64,000 bases of DNA from contig NZ_CP079105.1 in NCBI RefSeq assembly GCF_019285775.1, positions 2,666,001 through 2,730,000 on the forward strand, in the 5' to 3' direction. Of this stretch, positions 9,433 to 20,214 are shown piece by piece. Origin of the DNA: Skermania piniformis (GTDB lineage: Bacteria > Actinomycetota > Actinomycetes > Mycobacteriales > Mycobacteriaceae). The position numbers were made by a program, and so were the translations under genes. How positions within the stretch are numbered: the stretch's first letter is position 1; every line of letters begins with the position of its first letter. A model generated the notes under the pieces. It was not told where the DNA came from. It did not search any database and was given only the letters and a program-made list of their open reading frames with translations.

Positions 9433-9504
9433 CTGGGGTACCAGGACTCGAACCTAGAATGGCTGAACCAGAATCAGCTGTGTTGCCAATTACACCATAC
9501 CCCA
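9433..9504 (-). tRNA. tRNA-Gln (CTG)
   Basis: Minus-strand cloverleaf of 72 nt. Acceptor TGGGGTA pairs with TACCCCA, anticodon stem GCTGA/TCAGC encloses loop TTCTGGT with anticodon CTG, and the T arm CTAGGTTCGAGTCCTGG is canonical. Discriminator G followed by CA. It precedes tRNA-Glu by 95 nt, so the two may be one transcript, and lies just downstream of gltX, which in many Actinobacteria charges both tRNAs. Confidence 0.95.
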
Positions 9505-9570
9505 AGGGGCCCGCATGCGGGCCGTGCAAGAGGGTATCAAACAGGCCCACTGTTCAGGCAAATCGGCTGG

Positions 9571-11040
9571 TCACGACACATTTTGTCGGTCCAACGCGGC
9601 CGCCAGACGACCGAGCGACCGCTCCCGGCCGAGCAGTTCCATCGACTCGAACAGCGGCGGGCTCACCGACGAACCGGTGACCGCCACCCGGACCGGGCCG
9701 AACGCCTTGCGTGGCTTGAGCCCGAGCTCGTCGACGAGTGCCGATTCCAGCGCCACCCGGATCGCCTCGGTGGTCCATTCGGTGAGCGGCTCCAGCGCGG
9801 CCCGCGCCGCAGCGAGCACCGGCTGTGTGTCGGCACCGAGATGCTTGGTCGCAGCGGCATCGTCCACCGCGAACTCGTCCGCGGCGACGTAGAGGAACCG
9901 GAGCAGTCCCCACGCATCACCGAGTACCACGATTCGGGCCTGCACCAATTCCGCGGCCGTATCGAACCCGGCCCGGTCCACGTCCGGCGCCAGCTGCCCC
10001 CGCTCGACCAGAAACTCGTAGAGCCGCTGCGCGAACCGATCCGGCTCCAGCAGCCGGATGTGGTCGGCGTTGATCGCATCCGCCTTGCGCTGGTCGAACC
10101 GCGCCGGATTGGCGTTCACATCGCCGATGTCGAACGCCGCCACCATCTCCGCGAGCGAGAACACGTCCCGGTCGTCGGCCAGGCTCCAGCCGAGCAGCGC
10201 CAGATAATTGAGCAGCCCCTCGGGCAGGAATCCCCGGTCCCGGTGCACGAACAGGCTCGACTCCGGATCCCGTTTGGACAGCTTGCGGTTGCCCTGGCCC
10301 ATGACGAACGGCAGGTGGCCGAACTCCGGCGTGAACTCGGCGACCCCGATCCGCTGCAGCGCGGCGTACAGCGCCAGCTGCCGCGGCGTGGAGGACAGCA
10401 AGTCTTCGCCGCGGAGCACGTGGCTGATCCGCATCGTCGCATCGTCGACCGGATTGACCAAGGTGTACAGCGGCTCCCCGGTACCACGGGTGAGCGCGAA
10501 GTCCGGTACCACCCCGGCCCGGAACGTGGTAACCCCACGCACCAAATCGTGCCAACCCAGATCCTCGTCGGGCATCCGCAGCCGGATGACCGCCGGGCGC
10601 CCCTCGTCCCGGTAGGCCCGACGCTGCGCCTCGGAGAGCTCTCGATCGAAGTTGTCGTAGCCGAGCTTCAGATCACGCCCTGCGGCCCGGTGGCGCGCCT
10701 CGACTTCGGCTGGGGTGGAGAATGATTCGTAGGCGTCTCCGGCTGCCAGCAGTCGCTGCAGCACGTCGTCGTGCAGTTCGCGCCGTTCCGACTGCCGATA
10801 CGGACCGTACGGGCCACCGACTTCCGGCCCTTCATCCCAGTCCAGGCCGAGCCAGCGCAAGGCATCCACCAGTGCCGCATAGGATTCGGCGGAATCTCTT
10901 GCAGCGTCGGTATCTTCGATGCGGAAGACGAATGCGCCGCCGTGGTGGCGGGCAAAAGCCCAGTTGAACAACGCAGTCCGGACCAGCCCGACATGCGGAG
11001 TTCCGGTGGGCGAGGGACAGAATCGGACTCGCACACTCAT
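9571..11040 (-). CDS. gltX: Glutamyl-tRNA synthetase (probably non-discriminating)
   Basis: Class I aminoacyl-tRNA synthetase of 489 residues. The HIGH-type signature is [10 protein letters not shown] (residues 9-18) and the KMSKS-type signature is K-L-S-K-R (about 255). It attaches glutamate to tRNA-Glu. Because this window also encodes GatCAB and no glutaminyl-tRNA synthetase is seen, GltX probably also misacylates tRNA-Gln, which GatCAB then amidates; that is inference from family biology. The ATG overlaps the stop of the upstream FAH-family gene (ATGA). Downstream on the same strand are the two cognate tRNA genes. Confidence 0.97.
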   Translation of the reverse strand: MSVRVRFCPSPTGTPHVGLVRTALFNWAFARHHGGAFVFRIEDTDAARDSAESYAALVDALRWLGLDWDEGPEVGGPYGPYRQSERRELHDDVLQRLLAAGDAYESFSTPAEVEARHRAAGRDLKLGYDNFDRELSEAQRRAYRDEGRPAVIRLRMPDEDLGWHDLVRGVTTFRAGVVPDFALTRGTGEPLYTLVNPVDDATMRISHVLRGEDLLSSTPRQLALYAALQRIGVAEFTPEFGHLPFVMGQGNRKLSKRDPESSLFVHRDRGFLPEGLLNYLALLGWSLADDRDVFSLAEMVAAFDIGDVNANPARFDQRKADAINADHIRLLEPDRFAQRLYEFLVERGQLAPDVDRAGFDTAAELVQARIVVLGDAWGLLRFLYVAADEFAVDDAAATKHLGADTQPVLAAARAALEPLTEWTTEAIRVALESALVDELGLKPRKAFGPVRVAVTGSSVSPPLFESMELLGRERSLGRLAAALDRQNVS

Positions 11041-11819
11041 CGCGCACCTGCTTTCGCTGCCACCGGATTAGTCAGGGTCCCGATCCCGGCGACCGTCACC
11101 GACACCGTCTCGCCGGCCGTGAGCGGGCCCACCCCCTCCGGCGTACCGGTCAGGATCACATCCCCCGGCAACAGGGTCATCACCGCCGAGATCCACTCGA
11201 TCAGCTCCGGAATATCATGGAGCAGAAGCGATGTCCGGCTGCTCTGGCGGACCGTGCCGGCCACCTCCGTGGTGATCTGCAGATCCGCCGGATCCACCGC
11301 GGTCTCGATCCAGGGACCCAGCGGGCAGAAGGTGTCGTAACCCTTGGCTCGGGTCCACTGGCCGTCGGCCTGCTGCTGGTCCCGGGCGGTGACGTCGTTG
11401 GCGATCGTGTAGCCCAGGATCACCTCGCGTGCGCGCCGGGCCGGCACATCTTTACAGGGACGACCGATCACCACCGCCAGCTCACCCTCGTAGTCGACCC
11501 GCGCAGAACCGGGCGGCATGACGATCGCCGCGCCCGGACCGATGATCGACGTATTCGGCTTGAGGAAGATGACCGGGTCCACCGGCGGCGCGCCGCCCAT
11601 CTCGGCCGCGTGCGCGGCGTAATTCTTGCCGACACAGACCACTTTCGTCGCCAGAATCGGCGCCAGCAGCCGCACATCCGGTACCGGCCAGGATCTCCCG
11701 GTGAAGGTCGGCGTGCCGAACGGATGTTCGGCGATCTCGCGGGCCACCGCCGTGTCGCCGTCGCCGTCGATACTCACGAAGGCGACGCCGTCCGGACTGG
11801 CCACTCGTCCAAGGCGCAT
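11037..11819 (-). CDS. Fumarylacetoacetate hydrolase-family protein
   Basis: 260-residue FAH-superfamily enzyme (Rv2993c homologue), a metal-dependent hydrolase or decarboxylase acting on beta-keto acids or 2-hydroxyhepta-2,4-diene-1,7-dioate-type substrates. Signature segments are [12 protein letters not shown] (about residues 67-78), [11 protein letters not shown] and N-D-V-T-A-R-D, which carry the acidic metal ligands. The start at [11 protein letters not shown] is chosen because that is where homology begins; the open frame continues 42 codons upstream without a better start. It overlaps gltX by 4 nt. The true substrate is unknown, and members are often annotated as oxaloacetate decarboxylase or acylpyruvase. 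Confidence 0.85.
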   Translation of the reverse strand: MRLGRVASPDGVAFVSIDGDGDTAVAREIAEHPFGTPTFTGRSWPVPDVRLLAPILATKVVCVGKNYAAHAAEMGGAPPVDPVIFLKPNTSIIGPGAAIVMPPGSARVDYEGELAVVIGRPCKDVPARRAREVILGYTIANDVTARDQQQADGQWTRAKGYDTFCPLGPWIETAVDPADLQITTEVAGTVRQSSRTSLLLHDIPELIEWISAVMTLLPGDVILTGTPEGVGPLTAGETVSVTVAGIGTLTNPVAAKAGAR

Positions 11820-11906
11820 GGCGGTCGAGTCTATCGACGGGCCGGGCACCGGCCGCACTCGCCCGGCTGCCGCGGCCGGAGTACAGTCGGACCTCGCCAG
11901 TTCAAT

Positions 11907-11928
11907 TATTGGGAACGACTTCCCAATA
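11907..11928. promoter_or_regulatory. 22-bp palindrome upstream of the MFS gene
   Basis: Perfect 9-bp arms TATTGGGAA (11907-11915) and TTCCCAATA (11920-11928) flank CGAC. It ends 15 nt before the MFS start and starts 88 nt before the divergent FAH-family gene. Size and symmetry suit a dimeric repressor such as TetR, MarR or GntR. No regulator gene is adjacent. Confidence 0.6.
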
Positions 11929-11943
11929 TATGAGAGGAGTGGC

Positions 11944-13227
11944 ATGGTGACGGCCAGTCGGATCGGCGCCGGCCGACGCTGGACGATGCTCGGCCTCGGC
12001 AGCTACGCCCAGTTGTCCAGCGCCGTCTTCGTCAACGGTGTGCCGTTTCTGTTGCCCGCACTGACCGCGGCCGGGATGTCGTTGCCCCGAGCCGGCCTGC
12101 TGGTGGCGATGCCCATGGTCGGCACGGTCGGCACCCTGATCGCCTGGGGCTACCTGGTCGATCGGATCGGCGAGCGAACGGTCCTCGTGGCCGGGTCGCT
12201 GATCATGGCGATCGCCGGCACCGCCGCCGCGACCAGCACCGGGACCATCGCGTTCGGCGCGTTGCTCCTGCTCGGGGGGATCGGTGCGGCGAGCACGAAC
12301 GGGGCGAGCGGCCGGGTGATCGTCGGCTGGTTCCCGCCCCACCAGCGCGGCCTGGCCATGGGAATCCGGCAGACCGCGCAACCGCTCGGCGTGGCGTGTG
12401 CGGCGCTGGCGATCCCTGCGGTTGCCGGATCGCTCGGCATTCGGGAGGCACTGCTGGTGCCGGCCGGGCTGGCCGCACTGGCCGGCGTCGGCTGCCTGGT
12501 CGGCGTCGTCGATCCGCCGCGGCCGACAATCGACCGAGCTGCGGCCCGCTCGCTCAACCCGTACCGTGGCGATGCCACGCTGTGGCGGATCCACGCGGTA
12601 TCGATGCTGCTGGTCGTACCGCAGCTGACCATCTGGACCTTCGGCTTGCTCTGGCTGCACCGTGCCGTCGGCCTCTCGCTGCCCGTGGCCGGAGCGGTGA
12701 CGACACTGGCTCAGCTGCTCGGCGCAGCGGGCCGGATCGGTGCCGGCGCCTGGTCGGATCGCGTGGGCAGCCGGCTGGGCCCGCTGCGCACCGTCGCGGT
12801 GGCCGCGGTCGCCGGAATGGCCGCGCTCGCCGGTACCGCCGCATTGCACTGGTGGTGGGCGGCGGTGCCACTGCTGGTCGTCGCCTCGGTGATCACCGTC
12901 GCCGACAACGGCCTGGCGTTCACCGCCGTCGCCGAGATCGCCGGGCCGTACTGGAGCGGTAGAGGTCTCGGCCTGCAGAACACCGGCCAGCATCTCGCCG
13001 GTGCAGCGGTCGCGCCGGTGTTCGGCGCGCTGATCGCCGTGGCCGGATTTCCCGGCGCCTACCTGGCCGCCGCGCTGCTCGCCGCCGCTGCGATCCCGCT
13101 GGTGCCGGCCAGGTCGACCGGCGACCGAAGCGCTACAACGCGGCGACGATCCGACCGCCGATCTCGGCGGTATCGGTTTCCGCGGCGACCGAACGCTGCT
13201 CCAGGTCCGTCGCAACAGCGGCGGTGA
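11944..13227 (+). CDS. Major facilitator superfamily transporter
   Basis: 427-residue polytopic membrane protein, homologue of Rv2994, with about 12 predicted membrane segments and the intracellular loop D-R-I-G-E-R-T between segments two and three (about residue 72) typical of MFS carriers. The CynX/NimT-like or drug-exporter type is suggested only by general similarity, so no substrate is assigned. The start ATG follows GAGAGGAG; a GTG one codon later is equally possible. The last 32 codons run antisense into the 3' end of leuB and form an Arg-rich tail unlike the rest of the protein, which suggests loss of an earlier stop. A palindromic operator candidate lies just upstream. Confidence 0.85.
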   Translation: MVTASRIGAGRRWTMLGLGSYAQLSSAVFVNGVPFLLPALTAAGMSLPRAGLLVAMPMVGTVGTLIAWGYLVDRIGERTVLVAGSLIMAIAGTAAATSTGTIAFGALLLLGGIGAASTNGASGRVIVGWFPPHQRGLAMGIRQTAQPLGVACAALAIPAVAGSLGIREALLVPAGLAALAGVGCLVGVVDPPRPTIDRAAARSLNPYRGDATLWRIHAVSMLLVVPQLTIWTFGLLWLHRAVGLSLPVAGAVTTLAQLLGAAGRIGAGAWSDRVGSRLGPLRTVAVAAVAGMAALAGTAALHWWWAAVPLLVVASVITVADNGLAFTAVAEIAGPYWSGRGLGLQNTGQHLAGAAVAPVFGALIAVAGFPGAYLAAALLAAAAIPLVPARSTGDRSATTRRRSDRRSRRYRFPRRPNAAPGPSQQRR

Positions 13228-14146
13228 TCCGTTCCGCCGCCGCGCTGTCGCCGAGATGGTTGAGCAGCAGCGCCACCGAGAGGATCGCGGCGGTCGGGTC
13301 GGCCTTGCCTCGGCCGGCGATATCCGGCGCGCTGCCGTGCACCGGCTCGAACATGCTGGGGTTGGTCCCGGTCGCGTCGATATTGCCGCTCGCAGCGAGT
13401 CCGATGCCCCCGCTCACCGCCGCGGCCAGATCGGTGATGATGTCGCCGAACAGGTTGTCGGTGACGATCACGTCGAACCGGCCCGGATCGGTGACCAGGT
13501 GGATCGTCGTGGCGTCGACGTGCTGATAGCCGCGCTGCACGTCCGGGTACTCGGCGCCCACCTCGTCCACCGTGCGTTGCCAGAGCGATCCGGCGAAGCC
13601 GAGCACGTTGGTCTTGTGCACCAGGGTCAGCTGGTTGCGCCGGGCCCGTGCCTGCTCGTACGCGTACCGGACGACCCGCTCGATCCCGAACCGGGTGTTG
13701 GTGCTGACCTCGGTGGCCACCTCGTGCGGCGTGCCCACCCGGATCGCGCCGCCGGTGCCGGTGTAGGGACCTTCGGTACCCTCGCGGACCACGACCAGGT
13801 CGATCGGCGGGTTGCCGGTCAACGGCCCGACCACACCGGAATACAGCCTGGCCGGACGCAGGTTGACGTGATGATCGAGCGCGAATCGCATGGTCAGCAA
13901 CAACCCACGCTCGAGTACCCCGCTCGGCACCGACGGGTCGCCGATCGCGCCGAGCAGGATCGCGTCGTGCCCCCGAATCTCGTCGAGCACCGAGTCCGGC
14001 AGCAGCTCCCCGGTCCGGTGATAGCGCCGTGCACCCAGGTCGTACTCGGTCCGCGCGACCCCGGGTCGTACTGCATCGAGCGCATCCAGCGCTTGGGCGA
14101 CGACTTCCGGACCGATCCCGTCCCCGGGGATGACCGCCAGCTTCAC
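13133..14146 (-). CDS. leuB: 3-isopropylmalate dehydrogenase
   Basis: NAD-dependent oxidative decarboxylation of 3-isopropylmalate in leucine synthesis. The 337-residue protein has the short actinobacterial form, with G-D-G-I-G-P-E-V near the N terminus, substrate arginines in V-N-L-R-P-A-R-L-Y and metal-binding aspartates in [14 protein letters not shown] (about residues 217-230), then G-S-A-P-D-I-A-G (about 267-274). It follows serA by 37 nt on the same strand and is likely co-transcribed. Its last codons overlap the convergent MFS gene by 95 bp. Confidence 0.97.
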   Translation of the reverse strand: MKLAVIPGDGIGPEVVAQALDALDAVRPGVARTEYDLGARRYHRTGELLPDSVLDEIRGHDAILLGAIGDPSVPSGVLERGLLLTMRFALDHHVNLRPARLYSGVVGPLTGNPPIDLVVVREGTEGPYTGTGGAIRVGTPHEVATEVSTNTRFGIERVVRYAYEQARARRNQLTLVHKTNVLGFAGSLWQRTVDEVGAEYPDVQRGYQHVDATTIHLVTDPGRFDVIVTDNLFGDIITDLAAAVSGGIGLAASGNIDATGTNPSMFEPVHGSAPDIAGRGKADPTAAILSVALLLNHLGDSAAAERITAAVATDLEQRSVAAETDTAEIGGRIVAAL

Positions 14147-14183
14147 AAAGTCTCCTTACCCGTCGGGGATTCGCCGCCGTGCC

Positions 14184-15785
14184 TCAGCGCAGGTCGACCA
14201 GATCGACCTCGGCAGCCGACACCGCGTCGGCGATCTGCGCGCGCAGCTCGGCCGGCACCGCGCGGTCGACCCGGAGCAGCACGGTCGCGCCGGCACCGTC
14301 GGCGTCCTGGCTCAGCTGCGCCGCCTCGATGTCGATGCCGGCGGAACCGAGCAGGGTACCGATCGTGCCGAGTGCCCCGGGCCGGTCCGCATAGCTGAGG
14401 ATCACCAGGTTGTAACCCGCGGCCCGCAGGTCGAAATTGCGGCCGTTGATGTTGACGATCTTTTCCACTCGACGCGGACCGGACAGCGTGCCGGCGACGT
14501 TCACCGTCGACCCGTCGCCGAAAACGCCCCGCAGATCCACCACGCTGCGGTGGTTGGGGCTCTCCGGGGCGACGGTCACCTCCGCGGTGATCCCCCGCTC
14601 CGACGCCAGGGACGGCGCATTCACGAACGTGACCGCATCCTCGACGATCGCCGAGAACACTCCGCGCAACGCGGCGAGACGAAGCACGTCGACATCGTCG
14701 GTGGCGAGTTCGCCACGCACGTCCACCGACAGGCTCACCGGCAGCTGTCCCCCGGACAGGGCGCCGAGCAGCACCCCCTGCTTACGCACCAGATCGAGCC
14801 ATGGCGCGACCTCCTCGCCGACCGCGCCGCCGGCGACGTTCACCGCATCGGGAACGAACTCGCCGGCCAGCGCGAGCAGCACCGATCGGGCGACGTCGGT
14901 ACCCGCGCGGTCCTGCGCCTCACTGGTCGAAGCGCCCAGATGCGGCGTGACCACGACGTTGGGCAGCTCGAAGAGCGGGCTGTCGGTGCACGGCTCGGTC
15001 TCGAACACGTCCAGGGCGGCCGCCCGGACATGGCCGGATTTCAACGCATCCGCCAACGCCGCCTCGTCCACCAACCCGCCGCGAGCGGCGTTCACGATCA
15101 CCACGCCGGGCTTGGTCAGCTGCAGCGTCTCGGCGTTGATCAGGCCTTTGGTCTCCGGGGTCTTCGGCAGGTGCACCGAGATCAGGTCGGCCCGGCGCAG
15201 TAGCTCGTCGAGCGACAACAGTTCGATGCCCAGCTGCGCCGCGCGGGCCGGGGACACGTACGGGTCGTACGCGATCACTTCGGTCTCGAACGCGGCCAGC
15301 CGCTGCGCGAAGAGCTGGCCGATCCGGCCCAGGCCGACCACCCCGACGGTCTTGCCGTAGATCTCCACCCCGTTGAACTTGCTGCGCTGCCAGGTGTGCT
15401 CGCGCAGGGTGGCGTCGGCAGCCGGAATCTGGCGGGCGGCGGCCAGCAGCAACGCCACCGCGTGCTCGGCGGCGGTGTGGATGTTCGAGGTGGGCGCATT
15501 GACCACCATGACGCCGCGCTCGGTGGCGGCCGGTACGTCCACGTTGTCCAGACCGACGCCGGCCCGGGCGACGATCTTCAGTTTCGGCGCCGCGGCGAGC
15601 ACGTCGGCGTCCACCGTGGTCGCCGACCGCACCAACAGGGCGTCGGCGTCGGCAACGGCGGCGAGCAATGCCGGCCGATCCGGTCCGTCGACCCAACGGA
15701 CCTCGACGCCGTCACCGAGCGCGTCGACGGTCGACTGGGCGAGCTTGTCGGCGATCAGGACTACTGGGCGGCCCGGCTGGCTCAC
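14184..15785 (-). CDS. serA: D-3-phosphoglycerate dehydrogenase (long, ASB-ACT form)
   Basis: First enzyme of serine synthesis, oxidising 3-phosphoglycerate with NAD. The chosen GTG (V-S-Q-P-G-R-P) gives 533 residues and has GGGAG 8 nt upstream; the open frame extends 14 codons further without support. Order: catalytic domain, NAD-binding domain with G-L-G-R-I-G (about 155), catalytic H-L-G-A-S-T (about 285), an intervening ASB domain (about 320-455) and a C-terminal ACT domain (about 460-533) as in M. tuberculosis SerA1, which is feedback-inhibited by serine. It lies between ilvC and leuB on the same strand. Confidence 0.96.
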   Translation of the reverse strand: MSQPGRPVVLIADKLAQSTVDALGDGVEVRWVDGPDRPALLAAVADADALLVRSATTVDADVLAAAPKLKIVARAGVGLDNVDVPAATERGVMVVNAPTSNIHTAAEHAVALLLAAARQIPAADATLREHTWQRSKFNGVEIYGKTVGVVGLGRIGQLFAQRLAAFETEVIAYDPYVSPARAAQLGIELLSLDELLRRADLISVHLPKTPETKGLINAETLQLTKPGVVIVNAARGGLVDEAALADALKSGHVRAAALDVFETEPCTDSPLFELPNVVVTPHLGASTSEAQDRAGTDVARSVLLALAGEFVPDAVNVAGGAVGEEVAPWLDLVRKQGVLLGALSGGQLPVSLSVDVRGELATDDVDVLRLAALRGVFSAIVEDAVTFVNAPSLASERGITAEVTVAPESPNHRSVVDLRGVFGDGSTVNVAGTLSGPRRVEKIVNINGRNFDLRAAGYNLVILSYADRPGALGTIGTLLGSAGIDIEAAQLSQDADGAGATVLLRVDRAVPAELRAQIADAVSAAEVDLVDLR

Positions 15786-15819
15786 GAGTGCAACTCCCGG
15801 TACAGGTTTCGGTCGGTGG

Positions 15820-15847
15820 GCGGACATCCCGATGGTCGGATGTCCGC
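15820..15847 (-). other. Hairpin in the serA 5' region
   Basis: Ten-bp perfect arms (15820-15829 and 15838-15847, GCGGACATCC/GGATGTCCGC) enclose an 8-nt loop, 34 nt upstream of the serA GTG. A TAAGCT -10-like hexamer at 15857-15852 would start transcription close to 15845, placing the hairpin at the extreme 5' end of the serA mRNA. It could instead be a factor-binding palindrome or the ilvC terminator; no T-tract follows. Confidence 0.5.
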
Positions 15848-15965
15848 GGACAGCTTAGCCTCGACCCGAAAGTGTCCTGCGGTGGCCCGGCGCCGGATCT
15901 GCCGCCGCGGACGGAGCGGCCACGGCCGGGGCGAGTGATCGCAACCACGCCCCGACCCGGCACGC

Positions 15966-17540
<1,575 letters not shown>

Positions 17541-17544
<4 letters not shown>

Positions 17545-19472
17545 TGGACGGCCGGTCCTTCCTGCTGCATCGCCTCGGCGATCACCGCGGGCTCGACCAC
17601 GGTCTCGTCCTCGTCGAACAACGGCCGGATTCCCCGGGCCGCCATGATCTCGTCGTTGCTGGTGCCGGCGGCGACCATCGGCCACACCTGGGCATCCGCC
17701 CCGACGATGAAATCGATCACCACCGGACGGTCGGTGATCGCTTGCGCCCGCCGGATTGCCGGCTCCACCTCGGCTTCGGTCTCCACCCGGATTCCGACGC
17801 AGCCGAGCGCCTCCGCCAGCTGGACGAAGTCGGGAATCCGCAGCGAGTGCGTCGCCAGGTCGGTGTTGGAGTAGCGCTCGTCGTAGAACAGGGTCTGCCA
17901 CTGCCGGACCATGCCCAGGTTGCCGTTGTTGATCAGCGCTACCTTGATCGGCACCCCTTCTACTGCGCAGGTGGCCAGCTCCTGATTCGTCATCTGGAAG
18001 CAACCGTCACCATCGATCGCCCAGACCTCCCGGTCCGGGCAACCCATCTTGGCGCCCATCGCCGCCGGCACCGCGTACCCCATCGTCCCGAGGCCCCCCG
18101 AATTGAGCCAGGTGCGCGGGCGCTCGTAGGCGATGAACTGGGCAGCCCACATCTGATGCTGTCCCACCCCGGCGCAGTAGATCGCGTCCGGCCCGGCCAG
18201 CCGGCCCACCGCCTCGATGACGAGCTCCGGCGCCAACGGTCCGTCCGGCGAGTGGTCGTAGGCCAACGGGTAAACCCTGCGCAACCCGTCCAGATAGGCC
18301 CACCAGTCGGCCAGTTCCAGGCTGGGCCGAGCGCCGACCGCGCTGGTCGCGAACTCGTTGCGCAACGCCTCGGTCAGTTCGGCGACGATCTCCCGACAGT
18401 CCCCGACGATCGGCACGTCCGCATGCCGGTTCTTGCCGATCTCGGCCGGATCGATATCGGCGTGCACCACCTTCGCATCCGGCGCGAACGAATCCAGCTT
18501 GCCGGTGACCCGGTCGTCGAACCGCGCGCCCAGGGTGATCAGCAGATCACTGCGCTGCAGCGCCGCGACCGCGGCCACGGTGCCGTGCATGCCCGGCATG
18601 CCCAGGTTCAGCCGGTGACTGTCCGGGAACGCGCCGCGCGCCATCAGCGTCGTGACCACCGGGATTCCGGTGAATTCGGCCAGTTCGCGCAGCTCCGGCG
18701 ACGCATCCGCCTTGATCACACCGCCGCCGACATAGAGCACGGGCGCCTTGGATTCCATGATCAGCCGGGCCGCCTCGCGCACCTGCTTGGCATGCGGCTT
18801 GGTCACCGGCCGGTACCCGGGCAGCCGGAACTGCGGCGGCCAGGCGAACCGTGCGGTGGCCTGCAGCACATCCTTGGGGATATCCACCAGAACGGGGCCG
18901 GGCCGACCGGTCGACGCCAGATGGAAGGCCTCGGCCAGGATTCGCGGGATGTCGGCACCGTCGGTGATCAGGAAGTTGTGCTTGGTGATCGGCATCGTGA
19001 TGCCGGAGATGTCGGCTTCCTGGAACGCGTCCGTGCCGATCAGCGGTCGGCCCACCTGCCCGGTGATCGCGACGATCGGCACCGAGTCCATGTAGGCGTC
19101 GGCGATCGGCGTGACCAGGTTGGTAGCGCCCGGACCGGAGGTCGCCATGCACACTCCGACCCGTCCGGTCGCCTGGGCGTATCCGGTGGCCGCGTGTCCG
19201 GCACCCTGCTCGTGCCGGACCAGGACATGGCGCACCTTCGGCGAATCGAACAGCGGGTCGTAGACCGGCAGAACGGCACCGCCGGGGATACCGAATACGG
19301 TGTCGACACCGAGTTCCTCGAGCGATCGAACAACTGCCTGCGCGCCGGTGAGTTGTTCCGGGGTGGCCGCGCGGCGGTTCGAAGCCGGGGCAGCGGCCGT
19401 GGGGGTCGGGTGACTGGTGGCTGGCGCCGGCTTGCGGGTCGGCGGCCCCGGCCTGGCGGTTGGAGCGCTCAC
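17541..19472 (-). CDS. ilvB: Acetolactate synthase catalytic subunit
   Basis: Thiamine-diphosphate enzyme condensing pyruvate with pyruvate or 2-oxobutyrate. 643 residues: a Pro/Ala/Thr-rich N-terminal tail of about 45 residues, then the TPP-binding N domain (Q-L-T-G-A-Q-A-V, catalytic glutamate in R-H-E-Q-G-A-G-H-A), central FAD-type domain with [10 protein letters not shown], and C-terminal pyrophosphate domain with [12 protein letters not shown] (Mg/TPP motif, about residue 495). The GTG at 19472 has AAGGA 8 nt upstream. It is the first structural gene after an attenuator (19508-19635). Confidence 0.97.
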
Positions 19473-19507
19473 TGCGATATTCCTTCGGTCGGATGGCCCG
19501 GACACAC

Positions 19508-19540
19508 AAAAAACCCCCGACAGCGTTCGCTGTTCGAGGG
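19508..19540 (-). terminator. Attenuator terminator of the ilvB leader
   Basis: On the minus strand CCCTCGAACAGCG and CGCTGTCGGGGG form an 11-bp stem with one bulged A and a GAAC loop, followed by six T residues. It lies 36 nt upstream of the ilvB start and 48 nt downstream of the leader peptide stop. A true T-tract terminator is unusual in this window and fits transcription attenuation. Just upstream, 19542-19555 is complementary at 13 of 14 bases to leader-peptide codons at 19591-19604, giving competing structures. Confidence 0.85.
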
Positions 19541-19587
19541 TGGCGCGTCGTCGCGGGAGTCGGTCTGATCAGCTCAGGCGATTGCAC

Positions 19588-19635
19588 TCACGCGAAGACG
19601 CGCCGGCTGATTACGAGCAACTCTTTTCGAAACAC
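19588..19635 (-). CDS. ilvL: ilvB leader peptide
   Basis: Fifteen-codon open frame, GTG start, translating as [15 protein letters not shown]. Codons 6-9 are Leu-Leu-Val-Ile (19620-19609), the three branched-chain amino acids whose synthesis the operon serves. Stalling there would expose downstream RNA and prevent the terminator at 19508-19540 from forming. The predicted transcription start coincides with the GTG, so the peptide may be read from a leaderless mRNA; no ribosome site is visible. Comparable leader peptides are known before ilvBNC in Corynebacterium and other Actinobacteria. Confidence 0.8.
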   Translation of the reverse strand: MFRKELLVISRRVFA

Positions 19636-19642
19636 GCTGAAG

Positions 19643-19672
19643 AATGTATGTCCGAACGAACCGAACAGTCAA
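19643..19672 (-). promoter_or_regulatory. Promoter of the ilvL-ilvBNC operon
   Basis: Minus-strand TTGACT (19672-19667) and TACATT (19648-19643) are separated by 18 nt, a close match to a housekeeping sigma-A promoter. The expected start is 19635-19636, at or next to the leader peptide GTG. Confidence 0.65.
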
Positions 19673-19756
19673 ACCGGTCATCACTACGTCCCACGATATG
19701 GGAGATCGCCGAGGTCATGTCGATCACGGCATTCACGGCAATGGGATTATGGCGGC

Positions 19757-20203
19757 GTGTCCCCTCCGCACGAGTCGCGTCCCGCCGCGGAGCCGACCGA
19801 ACAACGCGTCATCCGAATCAGCCGAATCGCCTACCTGGGCGTGCTGCTGTTGCTGTTCGGGGTCCTCGCGCCGGTGACGGCCGCACCGCTGGCATTCGGC
19901 TGGCTACTGCTGGTCCCGATCGCCGCGCTGGTCTACATCACCCGCTTCCGCACGGTGGTCACTCCGGCGGCTCTGGTCACCCGCTCCTGGCGGCACGAAC
20001 GCACGATTCGGTGGGAATCGGTGCAAGGAATCGTCTTCCCGAAGCGCGGCTGGGCGCGCGCCAATCTGGTCGACGGCACCGCGGCCCGGCTTCCCGCGGT
20101 CGGCTTCGATCGGCTGCGCGATCTTGCCGATGCATCCGGCGGACGCATCCCCAACCCCTACCGGTCACCGGACGAACCCGACCCGGCGCAGGAACCCGAG
20201 TAA
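19757..20203 (+). CDS. PH-like (bPH6-type) membrane protein, Cfp6 homologue
   Basis: 148-residue protein homologous to Rv3004/Cfp6. After a polar start of about 20 residues there are two adjacent membrane segments ([13 protein letters not shown] and [14 protein letters not shown], about residues 27-64), then a small PH-like domain with [10 protein letters not shown] and the conserved closing G-R-I-P-N-P-Y-R. Function unknown; Cfp6 is found in culture filtrate. The GTG start is chosen because homology starts there and the long upstream frame crosses the ilv leader. It precedes ilvD by 11 nt, so they are one operon. Confidence 0.7.
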   Translation: MSPPHESRPAAEPTEQRVIRISRIAYLGVLLLLFGVLAPVTAAPLAFGWLLLVPIAALVYITRFRTVVTPAALVTRSWRHERTIRWESVQGIVFPKRGWARANLVDGTAARLPAVGFDRLRDLADASGGRIPNPYRSPDEPDPAQEPE

Positions 20204-20214
20204 CCTGGGCAGTT

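Noticed and set aside
9265-9504. Paired tRNA genes as an integration site for a mobile element
   Set aside because: No integrase, direct repeat of a tRNA end or foreign genes are seen on either side.
9430-10725. 431-residue plus-strand frame across tRNA-Gln and gltX
   Set aside because: It is antisense to gltX and runs through a tRNA gene; composition is Arg/Pro-rich as expected for a high-G+C shadow.
11820-11945. 42-residue N-terminal extension of the FAH-family protein
   Set aside because: Homology starts at [11 protein letters not shown], and the extension would cover the MFS operator palindrome.
17742-19568. 608-residue plus-strand frame over ilvB
   Set aside because: It is the antisense of a clearly recognised acetolactate synthase gene, with no domain of its own.
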